A program made the translations under genes and the position numbers. Source: Calliopsis andreniformis (Eukaryota; Arthropoda; Insecta; Hymenoptera; Andrenidae). Taken from it: a stretch of DNA of 64,000 nucleotides. Location: positions 5,146,001 to 5,210,000 of the forward strand of contig NW_027480438.1 of NCBI RefSeq assembly GCF_051401765.1. The letters run 5' to 3'. Shown in pieces: positions 1 through 13,009 of this stretch. Below the pieces are notes generated by a model. The model saw only the letters and a program-made list of their open reading frames with translations. It did not search any database and was not told where the DNA came from. The stretch's first letter is position 1; the number at the start of each line of letters is the position of its first letter.

Positions 1-3000
1 ATCCTCAATCCTCGTTCCTCACTCCTCAATCCTCAATCCTCAATCCTCAATCCTCAATAGCCTTTCTCCAATCCTAGATCCTCAATCCCCAATCCTCAAT
101 CCTTAATCCTGAATCTTCAATCCTCAATCCTCAATTCTCAATCCTCAATACTCAATCCCCAATCCTAAATCTTCAATCCTCAATCCTCAATCCTTAATCC
201 TCAATCTTCAATCCTCAATCCTCAATTCTCAATCCTCAGCACTCAATCCTCAATCCTCAATCCTCAATCCCCAATCCTCAATCTTCAATCCTCAATCCTC
301 AATCCTCAAGCCTCAATCCTCAATCCTCAATATTCAATCCTGAATACTCAATCTTCAATCCTCAATACTCAATCTTCAATCCTCAACCCTCAATCCTCAA
401 TGCTCAATCCTCAATACTCAATCTTCAATCCTCAATCCTCAATCCTCAATCCGCAATCCTCAATCCTCAGACATCAATCATCAGTCTTCAATCCTCAATG
501 CTCAGTCTTCAATCCTCAATCCTCAATCCTCAATCCTCAATCCTCAATCCTCAAACATCAATCATCAATCCTCAATCTTCAATACTCAATCCTCAATCCT
601 CGATCCTCAATCCTCAATACTCAATCTTCAATCCTCAATCCTCAATCCTCAATCCTCAATCCTCAATCCTCAGTCATCAATCCTCAATCCTCAATACTCA
701 ATCGTCAATACTCAGTCGTCAATCCTCAGTCCTCAATTCTCAATTCTCAATCCTCGTTCCCCAAACCTCAATCCTCAACCGTCAGTCTTCATACTCCATT
801 CTCAATCCTCAATCCTCAAACCTCAATCCTCATTCTTCAATCCTCAATCCTCAATACTCAACCATCAATCCTCAATTCTCAATACTCCATTCTCAATACT
901 CAATAGAATATCCTGAATTCTCAGTATTCAATACTCAAACCTCAATCCTCAACCCTCAGCCCTCATCCTCCATCCTCAATACTCAATCCTCAATCCTCAA
1001 TCTTCAATCCTCTATACTCAATCTTCGATTCTCAATTCTCAATCCTCAATCCTCAATCCTCAATCATCAATACTCAATCTTCAATCCTCAATCCTCAATC
1101 CTCAATCCTCAATCCTCAATTATCTGTCATGAATACTCAATCTTCGTAACTCAATCCTCAATCCTCAATCCTCAATCCGCAATCCTCAATCCTCAGACAT
1201 CAATCATCAATCTTCAATCCTCAATGCTCAGTCTTCAATCCTCAATCCTCAATCCTCAATCCTCAATCCTCAATCCTCAATCCTCAATCCTCAATCCTCA
1301 ATCATCAATCCTCAATCTTCAATACTCAATCCTCAATCCTCGATTCTCAAACCTTAATACTCAATCCTCAATCCTCAATCATCAATCCCCAATCATCAAC
1401 CTTCAATTCTCAATACTTAGTCTTTAATCCTCAATCCTCAATCCTCAATCCTCATTCCTCAGTCCTCAAACCTCAACCCTCAACCCTCAGCCCTCATCCT
1501 CAATCCTCAATCCTAAATCCTTAATCATCAATCTTCAATCCTCAATACTGGGTCTTCAACCCTCAATCCTCAATCCTCAATCCTCAATCCTCAATCCTCA
1601 ATCCTCAATCCTCAATCATCAATCCTCAATCTTCAATACTCAATCCTCAATCCTCGATCCTCAATCCTCAATCCTCAATCCTCGTTCCTCAAACCTCAAT
1701 CCTCAACCCTCAGCCATCATCCCCAATCCTCAATCCTCGTTCCTCAATCCTCAATCCTCAATCCTCAATCCTCAATAGTCAATCTCCAATCCTAGATCCT
1801 CAATCATCAATCCTCAATCTTCAATACTCAATCCTCAATCCTCGATCCTCAATCCTCAATCCTCAATCCTCGTTCCTCAAACCTCAATCCTCAACCCTCA
1901 GCCATCATCCCCAATCCTCAATCCTCGTTCCTCAATCCTCAAACTTCAATCCTGAATACTCAATCTTCAATCCTCAATACTCAATCTTCAATCCTCAACC
2001 CTCAATCCTCAATCCACAAAACTGAATCTTCAATCATCAACCATCAACCTTTAATCCTCAATACTTAGTCTTCAATCCCCAATCCTCAATCCTCAATCCT
2101 CAATCCTCAATCCTCAGTCTTCAATCCTCGATCCTCAATCCACAATTGTCAATCCTCATTCTTCAATCCTCAATACCCAATCCTTAATCCTCAATCCTCA
2201 ATCCTCCATCCTCAATTCTCAATCCTCAATCCTCAATCCTCGTCCCTCAAACCTCAATCCTCAACCCTTAGTCCTCATCCTCAATTGTTAATCCTCAATC
2301 CTCAAATCTCAATCTTCAATCCTCAATCCTCAATCCTCAATCCGCAATCCTCAATCCTCAGTCATCAATCCTCAATCCTCAATACTCAATCGTCAATCAT
2401 CAGTCCTCAATTCTCAATCCTCAATCCTCGTTCCTCAAACCTCAATCCTCAACCCTCAGTCCTCATCCTCAATTGTTAATCCTCAATCCTCAAACCTCAA
2501 TCTTCAAACCTCAATACTCTATCTTCAATCCTCAATCCTCAATCCTCAATCCTCAATCCTCAATACTCAATCTTCAATCCTCAATCCTCAATCCTCAATC
2601 CTCAATCCTCAGTCATCAATCCTCAATCTTCAATACTAAATCGTCTATCCGCAGTCCTCAATCCTCAATCCTCAATCCTCGTTCCTCAAACTTCAATCCT
2701 CAACCCTCAGCCATCATCCGCAATCCTCAATCCTCGTTCCTCACTCCTCAATCCTCAATCCTCAATCCTCAATCCTCAATAGCCTTTCTCCAATCCTAGA
2801 TCCTCAATCCCCAATCCTCAATCCTTAATCCTGAATCTTCAATCCTCAATCCTCAATTCTCAATCCTCAATACTCAATCCCCAATCCTAAATCTTCAATC
2901 CTCAATCCTCAATCCTCAATCCTCAATCCTCAATCCTCAATACTCAATCTTCAATCCTCAATCCTCAATCCTCAATCCTCAATCCTCAATTATCTGTCAT

Positions 3001-3955
3001 GAATACTCAATCTTCATAACTTAATCCTCAATCCTCAATCCTCAATCCGCAATCCTCAATCCTCAGACATCAATCATCAATCTTCAATCCTCAATGCTCA
3101 GTCTTCAATCCTCAATCCTCAATCCTCAATCCTCAATCCTCAATCCTCAATCCTCAATCATCGATCCTCAATCTTCAATACTCAATCCTCAATCCTCGAT
3201 CCTCAATCCTCAATACTCTATCTTCAATCCTCAATCCTCAATCCTCAATCCTCAATCCTGAATCCTCAGTCATCAATCCTCAATCCTCAATACTCAATCG
3301 TCAATACTCAGTCGTCAATCCTCAGTCCTCAATTCTCAATTCTCAATCCTCGTTCCCCAAACCTCAATCCTCAACCGTCAGTCTTCATACTCCATTCTCA
3401 ATCCTCAATCCTCAAACCTCAATCCTCATTCTTCAATCCTCAATCCTCAATACTCAACCATCAATCCTCAATTCTCAATACTCCATTCTCAATACTCAAT
3501 AGAATATCCTGAATTCTCAGTATTCAATACTCAAACCTCAATCCTCAACCCTCAGCCCTCATCCTCCATCCTCAATACTCAATCCTCAATCCTCAATCTT
3601 CAATCCTCAATACACAATATTCAATTTTCAATCCTCAATCCTCAATCCTCATTCCTCAATCCTCAGTCATCAATCCTCAATCTTCAATACTAAATCGTCT
3701 ATCCGCAGTCCTCAATCCTCAATCCTCAATCCTCGTTCCTCAAACTTCAATCCTCAACCCTCAGCCATCATCCGCAATCCTCAATCCTCGTTCCTCACTC
3801 CTCAATCCTCAATCCTCAATCCTCAATCCTCAATAGCCTTTCTCCAATCCTAGATCCTCAATCCCCAATCCTCAATCCTTAATCCTGAATCTTCAATCCT
3901 CAATCCTCAATTCTCAATCCTCAATACTCAATCCTCAATCCTCAATCCTCAATCC
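1..3955 (+). repeat. Left copy of a 4,125-bp tandem duplication
   Basis: Bases 1-3375 match 4126-7500 base for base at an offset of 4,125, apart from a handful of substitutions. Examples are CTCAATAC near 361 versus ATCAATAC near 4486, CTCAGTC versus CTCTGTC near 2116/6241, and CTCGATCC versus CTCGGTCC near 2129/6254. After a 174-bp deletion in the right copy, matching resumes at offset 3,951 and runs to 3955/7906. The left copy starts at or before the window edge. It contains its own sub-duplications: the CTCACTCC..TAGCCTTTCTCC junction occurs at about 20-70, 2740-2795 and 3795-3845. Confidence 0.93.
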
Positions 3956-4125
3956 TCAATCCTCAATACTCAATCTTCAATCCTCAATCCTCAATCCTCA
4001 ATCCTCAATCCTCAGTCATCAATCCTCAATCTTCAATACTAAATCGTCTATCCGCAGTCCTCAATCCTCAATCCTCAATCCTCGTTCCTCAAACTTCAAT
4101 CCTCAACCCTCAGCCATCATCCGCA

Positions 4126-7100
4126 ATCCTCAATCCTCGTTCCTCACTCCTCAATCCTCAATCCTCAATCCTCAATCCTCAATAGCCTTTCTCCAATCCT
4201 AGATCCTCAATCCCCAATCCTCAATCCTTAATCCTGAATCTTCAATCCTCAATCCTCAATTCTCAATCCTCAATACTCAATCCCCAATCCTAAATCTTCA
4301 ATCCTCAATCCTCAATCCTTAATCCTCAATCTTCAATCCTCAATCCTCAATTCTCAATCCTCAGCACTCAATCCTCAATCCTCAATCCTCAATCCCCAAT
4401 CCTCAATCTTCAATCCTCAATCCTCAATCCTCAAGCCTCAATCCTCAATCCTCAATATTCAATCCTGAATACTCAATCTTCAATCATCAATACTCAATCT
4501 TCAATCCTCAACCCTCAATCCTCAATGCTCAATCCTCAATACTCAATCTTCAATCCTCAATCCTCAATCCTCAATCCGCAATCCTCAATCCTCAGACATC
4601 AATCATCAGTCTTCAATCCTCAATGCTCAGTCTTCAATCCTCAATCCTCAATCCTCAATCCTCAATCCTCAATCCTCAAACATCAATCATCAATCCTCAA
4701 TCTTCAATACTCAATCCTCAATCCTCGATCCTCAATCCTCAATACTCAATCTTCAATCCTCAATCCTCAATCCTCAATCCTCAATCCTCAATCCTCAGTC
4801 ATCAATCCTCAATCCTCAATACTCAATCGTCAATACTCAGTCGTCAATCCTCAGTCCTCAATTCTCAATTCTCAATCCTCGTTCCCCAAACCTCAATCCT
4901 CAACCGTCAGTCTTCATACTCCATTCTCAATCCTCAATCCTCAAACCTCAATCCTCATTCTTCAATCCTCAATCCTCAATACTCAACCATCAATCCTCAA
5001 TTCTCAATACTCCATTCTCAATACTCAATAGAATATCCTGAATTCTCAGTATTCAATACTCAAACCTCAATCCTCAACCCTCAGCCCTCATCCTCCATCC
5101 TCAATACTCAATCCTCAATCCTCAATCTTCAATCCTCTATACTCAATCTTCGATTCTCAATTCTCAATCCTCAATCCTCAATCCTCAATCATCAATACTC
5201 AATCTTCAATCCTCAATCCTCAATCCTCAATCCTCAATCCTCAATTATCTGTCATGAATACTCAATCTTCGTAACTCAATCCTCAATCCTCAATCCTCAA
5301 TCCGCAATCCTCAATCCTCAGACATCAATCATCAATCTTCAATCCTCAATGCTCAGTCTTCAATCCTCAATCCTCAATCCTCAATCCTCAATCCTCAATC
5401 CTCAATCCTCAATCCTCAATCCTCAATCATCAATCCTCAATCTTCAATACTCAATCCTCAATCCTCGATTCTCAAACCTTAATACTCAATCCTCAATCCT
5501 CAATCATCAATCCCCAATCATCAACCTTCAATTCTCAATACTTAGTCTTTAATCCTCAATCCTCAATCCTCAATCCTCATTCCTCAGTCCTCAAACCTCA
5601 ACCCTCAACCCTCAGCCCTCATCCTCAATCCTCAATCCTAAATCCTTAATCATCAATCTTCAATCCTCAATACTGGGTCTTCAACCCTCAATCCTCAATC
5701 CTCAATCCTCAATCCTCAATCCTCAATCCTCAATCCTCAATCATCAATCCTCAATCTTCAATACTCAATCCTCAATCCTCGATCCTCAATCCTCAATCCT
5801 CAATCCTCGTTCCTCAAACCTCAATCCTCAACCCTCAGCCATCATCCCCAATCCTCAATCCTCGTTCCTCAATCCTCAATCCTCAATCCTCAATCCTCAA
5901 TAGTCAATCTCCAATCCTAGATCCTCAATCATCAATCCTCAATCTTCAATACTCAATCCTCAATCCTCGATCCTCAATCCTCAATCCTCAATCCTCGTTC
6001 CTCAAACCTCAATCCTCAACCCTCAGCCATCATCCCCAATCCTCAATCCTCGTTCCTCAATCCTCAAACTTCAATCCTGAATACTCAATCTTCAATCCTC
6101 AATACTCAATCTTCAATCCTCAACCCTCAATCCTCAATCCACAAAACTGAATCTTCAATCATCAACCATCAACCTTTAATCCTCAATACTTAGTCTTCAA
6201 TCCCCAATCCTCAATCCTCAATCCTCAATCCTCAATCCTCTGTCTTCAATCCTCGGTCCTCAATCCACAATTGTCAATCCTCATTCTTCAATCCTCAATA
6301 CCCAATCCTTAATCCTCAATCCTCAATCCTCCATCCTCAATTCTCAATCCTCAATCCTCAATCCTCGTCCCTCAAACCTCAATCCTCAACCCTTAGTCCT
6401 CATCCTCAATTGTTAATCCTCAATCCTCAAATCTCAATCTTCAATCCTCAATCCTCAATCCTCAATCCGCAATCCTCAATCCTCAGTCATCAATCCTCAA
6501 TCCTCAATACTCAATCGTCAATCATCAGTCCTCAATTCTCAATCCTCAATCCTCGTTCCTCAAACCTCAATCCTCAACCCTCAGTCCTCATCCTCAATTG
6601 TTAATCCTCAATCCTCAAACCTCAATCTTCAAACCTCAATACTCTATCTTCAATCCTCAATCCTCAATCCTCAATCCTCAATCCTCAATACTCAATCTTC
6701 AATCCTCAATCCTCAATCCTCAATCCTCAATCCTCAGTCATCAATCCTCAATCTTCAATACTAAATCGTCTATCCGCAGTCCTCAATCCTCAATCCTCAA
6801 TCCTCGTTCCTCAAACTTCAATCCTCAACCCTCAGCCATCATCCGCAATCCTCAATCCTCGTTCCTCACTCCTCAATCCTCAATCCTCAATCCTCAATCC
6901 TCAATAGCCTTTCTCCAATCCTAGATCCTCAATCCCCAATCCTCAATCCTTAATCCTGAATCTTCAATCCTCAATCCTCAATTCTCAATCCTCAATACTC
7001 AATCCCCAATCCTAAATCTTCAATCCTCAATCCTCAATCCTCAATCCTCAATCCTCAATCCTCAATACTCAATCTTCAATCCTCAATCCTCAATCCTCAA

Positions 7101-7906
7101 TCCTCAATCCTCAATTATCTGTCATGAATACTCAATCTTCATAACTTAATCCTCAATCCTCAATCCTCAATCCGCAATCCTCAATCCTCAGACATCAATC
7201 ATCAATCTTCAATCCTCAATGCTCAGTCTTCAATCCTCAATCCTCAATCCTCAATCCTCAATCCTCAATCCTCAATCCTCAATCATCGATCCTCAATCTT
7301 CAATACTCAATCCTCAATCCTCGATCCTCAATCCTCAATACTCTATCTTCAATCCTCAATCCTCAATCCTCAATCCTCAATCCTGAATCCTCAGTCATCA
7401 ATCCTCAATCCTCAATACTCAATCGTCAGTACTCAGTCGTCAATCCTCAGTCCTCAATTCTCAATTCTCAATCCTCGTTCCCCAAACCTCAATCCTCAAC
7501 CCTCAGCCCTCATCCTCCATCCTCAATACTCAATCCTCAATCCTCAATCTTCAATCCTCAATACACAATATTCAATTTTCAATCCTCAATCCTCAATCCT
7601 CATTCCTCAATCCTCAGTCATCAATACTCAATCTTCAATACTAAATCGTCTATCCGCAGTCCTCAATCCTCAATCCTCAATCCTCGTTCCTCAAACTTCA
7701 ATCCTCAACCCTCAGCCATCATCCGCAATCCTCAATCCTCGTTCCTCACTCCTCAATCCTCAATCCTCAATCCTCAATCCTCAATAGCCTTTCTCCAATC
7801 CTAGATCCTCAATCCCCAATCCTCAATCCTTAATCCTGAATCTTCAATCCTCAATCCTCAATTCTCAATCCTCAATACTCAATCCTCAATCCTCAATCCT
7901 CAATCC
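4126..7906 (+). repeat. Right copy of the 4,125-bp tandem duplication, with a 174-bp deletion
   Basis: Near-identical to 1-3955. Relative to the left copy it lacks the 174 bp corresponding to 3376-3549, including one marker A (3502) and its surroundings. Both deletion endpoints lie in the shared word CTCAATCCTCAACC, as expected of unequal exchange or replication slippage between short direct repeats. Beyond 7906 the two sequences part (AATCCCCAAACC here, AATCCTCAATCC on the left). Confidence 0.93.
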
Positions 7907-9419
7907 CCAAACCTCAATCTTCAATCCTCAACACTCAATCCTCAAGCCTCAATCCTCAATCCTCAATCTTCAGTCCTGAATACTCAACATTCAATCCTCA
8001 ATACTCAATCTTCAATCCTCAACCGTCAGTCCTCAATGTTCAATCCTCAATACTCAATCTTCAATCCTCAATCCTCAATCTTCAATCCGCAATCCTCAAT
8101 CCTCAGACATCAGTCATCAATCTTCAATCCTCAATGCTCAGGCTTCAATCCTCAATCCTCAATCCTCAATCCTCAATCCTCAAACCTCAACCCTGAATCA
8201 TCAATCCTCAATCTTCAATACTCAATCCCCAATCCCCGATCCTCAATCCTTAATACTCAATCCTCAATCCTCAATCATCAATCCCCAATCATCAACCTTC
8301 AATCCTCAATACTTAGTCTTCAATCCTCAATCCTCAAACCTCAATCCTGAATCATCAATCCTCAATCTTCAATACTCAATCCCCAATCCCCGATCCTCAA
8401 TCCTTAATACTCAATCCTCAATCCTCAATCATCAACCCCCAATCATCAACCTTCAATCCTCAATACTTAGTCTTCAATCCTCAATCCTCAATCCTCAATC
8501 CTCAATCCTCAATCCTCAATCCTCAGTCTTCAATCCTCGACCCTCAATCCACAATTGTCAATCCTCATTCTTCAATCCTCAATACCCAATCCTCAATCCT
8601 CAGTCCTCAATCCTCCATCCTCAATTCTAAATCCTCAATCCTCAGTCCTCAGTCCTCAAACCTCAACCCTCAACCCTCAGCGCTCATCCTCAATTCTCAA
8701 TCCTAAATCCTCAATCATCAATCTTGAATCCTCAATACTCAGTCTTCATCCCTCAATCCTCAATCCACAATCCTCAATCCTCAATCCTCAATCATCAATC
8801 CTCAATCTTCAATACTCAATCCTCAATCCTCGATCCTCAATCCTCAATACACAATCTTCAATCCTCAATCCTCAATCCTCAATCCTCAAGCCTCAATCCT
8901 CAGTCATCAATCCTCAATCCTCAATACTCAATCGTCAATACTCAATCGTTAATCCTCAGTCCTCAATTCTCAATCCTCAATCCTCGTTCCTCAAACCTCA
9001 ATCCTCAACCCTCAGTCCTCATACTCAATACTCAATCCTCAATCCTCAAACCTCAATCCTCATTCTTCAACCCTCAATCCTCAATACCCAACCATCAATC
9101 CTCAATTCTCAATACTCAATTCTCAATACTCAATAGAATATCCTGAATTCTCAGTATTCAATACTCAAACCTCAATCCTCAACCCTCAGCCCTCATCCTC
9201 CATCCTCAATCCTCAATCCGCAACCCTCAATCTTCAGCCCTCAATACTCAATATTCAATTTTCAATCCTCAATCCTCAATCCTCAGTCCTCAATCCTCAG
9301 TCCTCAGTCATCAATCCTCAATCTTCAATACTCAATCGTCAATCCGCAGTCCTCAATCCTCAATCCTCACTCCTCGTTCCTCAAACCTCAATCCTCAACC
9401 CTCAGTCATCATCCTCAAT
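7907..9419 (+). repeat. Heterogeneous satellite segment with a 154-bp tandem duplication
   Basis: This stretch is satellite of the same family but is not a long copy of its left neighbour. A 154-bp unit (22 heptamers) is repeated directly: 8181-8334 and 8335-8488. Both start with CAAACCTCAA, carry CTGAATCATC (8194 and 8348), and share the uncommon AATCCCCAATCCCCGATCC and CTTAGTCTTC words. Marker A lies at 9136. The rest matches parts of 16.6-17.6 kb and 22.3-22.9 kb (CTCAATTGTC, CCTCCATCC, CTCAGTCCTCAGTCC in the same order). Confidence 0.8.
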
Positions 9420-12130
9420 CCTCAATCCTCGTTCCTCACTCCTCAATCCTCAATCCTCAATCCTCAATCCTCAATAGCCAATCTCCTATCCTAGATCCTC
9501 AATCCCCAATCCTCAGCCCTTAATCCTCAATCTTCAATCCTCAATCCTCAATTCTCAATCCTCAATACTCAATCCTCAATCCTCAATCCTCAATCATCAA
9601 TGCCCAATCCTCAATCTTCAATCCTCAACCCTCAATCCTCAAGCCTCAATCCTCAATCCTCAATCTTCAATCCTGTATACTCAATCTTCAATTCTCAATA
9701 CTCAATCTTCAATCCTCAACCCTCAATCCTCAACCCTCAATCCTCAATACTCAATCTTCAATCCTCAATCCTCAATCCTCAATCCGCAATCCTCAATCCT
9801 CAATCCTCAACACTCAATCGTCAATACTCAATCGTCAATCCTCGGTCCTCAATTCTCAATCCTCAATCCTCGTTCCTCAAACCTCAATCCTCAACCCTCA
9901 GTCCTCATACTCAATTCACAATCCTCAATCCTCAAACCTCAATCTTCAATCCTCAATACTCAATCCTCAATCCTCAATACTCAACCATCAATCCTCAATT
10001 CTCAATACTCAATAGAATATCCTGAATTCTCAGTATTCAATACTCAAACCTCAATCCTCAACCCTCAGCCCTCATCCTCCATCCTCAATCCTCAATCCTC
10101 AATCCTCAATCCTCAAACTTCAATCCTGAATACTCAACCTTCAATCCTCAATACTCAATCTTCAATCCTCGACCCTCAATCCTCAATCCACAATCCTGAA
10201 TCCTCAATAATCAACCTTCAATCCTCAATACTCTATCTTCAATCCTCCATCCTCAATCCTGAATTGTCAATCCTCATTCTTCAATCCTCAATACCCAATC
10301 GTCAATCCTCAATCCTCAATCCTCAATCCTCAATACTCAATCTTCAATCCTCAATCCTCAATCCTCAATCCGCAATCCTCAATCCTCAGTCATCAATCCT
10401 CAATCCTCAATACTCAATCGTCAATCATCAGTCCTCAATTCTCAACCCTCAATCCTCGTTCCTCAAACCTCAATCCTCAACCCTCAGTCCTCATCCTCAA
10501 TTGTTAATCCTCAATCCTCAAACCTCAATCTTCAAACCTCAATACTCAATCCTCAATCCTCAATACTCAACCATCAAACCTCAATTCTCAATACTCAACA
10601 GAATATCCTGAATTCTCAGCATTCAATACTCAAACCTCAATCCTCAACCCTCAGCCATCATCCTCCATCCTCAATCCTCAATACTCAAACCTCAATCTTC
10701 AATCCTCTATACTCAATCTTCGATTCTCAATTCTCAATCCTCAATCCTCAATCCCCAATCCTCAATCTTCAATCCTCAATCCTCAATCCTCAATCCTCAA
10801 TCCTCAATCCTCAATCATCAATACTCAATCTCCAATCCTCAATCCTCAATCCTCAATCCTCAATCCTCAATTATCTGTCATGAATACTCAATCTTCATAA
10901 CTCAATCCTCAATCCTCAATCCTCAATCCTCAATCCTCAGTCCTCAATCCTCAACCCTCATTCCTCAAACCTCAATCCTCAACCCTCAGTCCTCATCCTC
11001 AATTCTCAATTCTCAATCCTCAATCCTCAATCTTCAATCCTCAACCCTCAATCCTCAATCCACAATCCCCAATCCTCAATCATCAACCTTCAATCCTCAA
11101 TACTCAATCTTCAGTCCTCAATCCTCAATCCTCAATCGTCAATCCTCATTCTTCAATCCTCAATACCCAATCCTCAATCGTCAATCCTCAATCCTCCATC
11201 CTCAATTCTCAATCCTCAATCCTCAGTCCTAAGTCATCAAACCTCAATCCTCAACCCCCAGCCCTCATCCTCAAGACTCAATCATAAATCCTCATTCATC
11301 AATCTTCAATCCTCAATACTCAGTCTTCAATCCTCAATCCTCAATCCTCAATACTCAATCCTCAATCTTCAATCATCAATCCTCAACCTTCAATACTCAA
11401 TCCTCAATCCTCAATCCTCAATCCTCAATCCTCAATCCTCAATCCTCAATACTCAATCTTCAATCCTCAATCCTCAATCCTCAATCCGCAATCCTCAATC
11501 CTCAGTCATCAATCTTCAATCCTCAATATTCAATCGTCAATCCTCAGTCCTCAATTCTCAATCCTCAATCCTCGTTCCTCAAACCTCAATCCTCAACCCT
11601 CAGGCCTCATCCTCAATTCTCAATCCTCAATCCTCAAACCACAATCTTCAATCCTCAATACTCAATGCTCAATCCTCAATACTCAACCATCAATCCTCAA
11701 TTCTCAATACTCAATAGAATATCCTGAATTCTCAGTATTCAGTACTCAAACCTCAATCCTCAACCCTCAGCCCTCATCCTCCATCCTCAATCCTCAGTTC
11801 TCAATCCTCAATCTTCAATCCTCAATACTCAATCTTCAGTCATCAATCCCCAATCCCCAATCCTCAATCCTCAATCCTGAATCGTCAATCCTCATTCTTC
11901 TATCCTCAATACCCAATCCTCAATCCTCAATCCTCAATCTTCAATCCTCAATCCTCAATCATCAACCTTCAATCCTCAATACTCAATCTTCAATCCTCAA
12001 CCCTCAATCCTCAATCCACAATCCTCAATCCTCAATCATCAACCTTCAACCCTCAATACTCTATCTTCAATCGTCGATCCTCAATCCTGAATCGCCGATC
12101 CTCATTCTTCAATCCTCAATAACCTATCGT
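9420..12130 (+). repeat. Left copy of a duplicated block (about 4.1-4.6 kb offset)
   Basis: Matches 13985-16270. The offset is 4,566 near marker B (9475 versus 14041), 4,559 after one heptamer is lost in the other copy near 9590, and 4,141 from about 10.8 kb on, because the right copy lacks about 418 bp. Shared uncommon words include AATGCCCAATCC (9600/14159), CCTGTATACTC (9673/14232), CACAATATTC-free flanks, AACCACAATCTTC (11638/15779) and CTTCTATCCTC (11898/16039). Marker A occurs at 10015, 10601 and 11717; marker C at 10879. Confidence 0.85.
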
Positions 12131-12199
12131 CAATCCTCAATCCTCAATCTTCAATCCTCAATCCTCAATCATCAACCTTCAATCCCCAATACTCAATCT

Positions 12200-12690
12200 T
12201 CAACCCTCAATACTCAATCCTCAATATTCAACACACAACCATCAACCATCAATTCTCAATACTCAACCATCAATCCTCAATTCTCAATACTCAATAGAGT
12301 ATCCCGAATTCTCATGATTCAATACTCAATCCACAATATTCAATAATCAAATCTCGATTCTCAAACATCAATTCTCAACACTCAATCCTCAACACTCGGT
12401 CATCTCCCTTCAATCCTCCATCCTCAATCCTCTATCCTCAAGCGTCAATCCTCACTCCTCATTCCTCAACCCTCAATCCTCAGTCCTCAAACCTCAATTC
12501 CGAATCCTCAATCCTGAATACTCAATCTTCATCCCTCAGTCCGCAACAATCAATTGTCAATCCTCAATCCTCAACAGAATATCCTCAATTCACAGTTTTC
12601 AATACTGAATCCCCAATCTTCAATCCTCAAATCTCAATCCACAGCCATCAATTCTCATCACTCAAGCCTCAACACTCAGTCCTCAATCGT
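12200..12690 (+). repeat. Most diverged, apparently single-copy part of the array
   Basis: The heptamer is still recognisable but heavily altered. Words seen here and not noticed elsewhere in the window include AACACACAACCATC (12229), GAGTATCCCGAATTC (12297), CTCATGATTC (12311), TCTCCCTTC (12405), CTCAAGCGTC (12437), CCGCAACAATC (12541) and CACAGTTTTC (12591). It holds two decayed marker A copies, at 12297 (GAATTC kept, outer arm changed) and about 12587 (GAATTC lost), only 290 bp apart. No open frame, RNA gene or transposon end is visible. Inference: this is an old segment that has escaped homogenisation. Confidence 0.75.
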
Positions 12691-13009
12691 CAATCCTCAA
12701 TCCTCAATCCTCAATCCTCAATCTTCAATCCTCCATACTCAATCTTCAATCCTCAATCCTCAATCATCAATCCTCAATCCTCAATCCTCAGTCATCAATC
12801 CTCAATCTTCAATACTCAATCGTCAATCCGCAGTCCTCAATCCTCAATCCTCAATCCTCGTTCCTCAAACCTCAATCCTCAACCCTCAGCCATCATCCCC
12901 AATCCTCGATCCACGTTCCTCAATCCTCAATCCTCAATCCTCAATCCTCAATAGTCAATCTCCAATCCTAGATCCTCAATCCCCAATCCCCAATCCTTAA
13001 TCCTCAATC

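Noticed and set aside
498..1427. ATG-initiated 309-codon frame, repeated at 4623-5552
   Set aside because: It looks conserved only because the whole 4,125-bp block is duplicated. The product is heptapeptide repeat and an overlapping frame (400-906) encodes the same repeat.
12200..12690. Transposon remnant or unique gene fragment in the diverged island
   Set aside because: The heptamer can still be followed through it. No terminal repeats, target-site duplication or open frame of non-repeat composition is visible.
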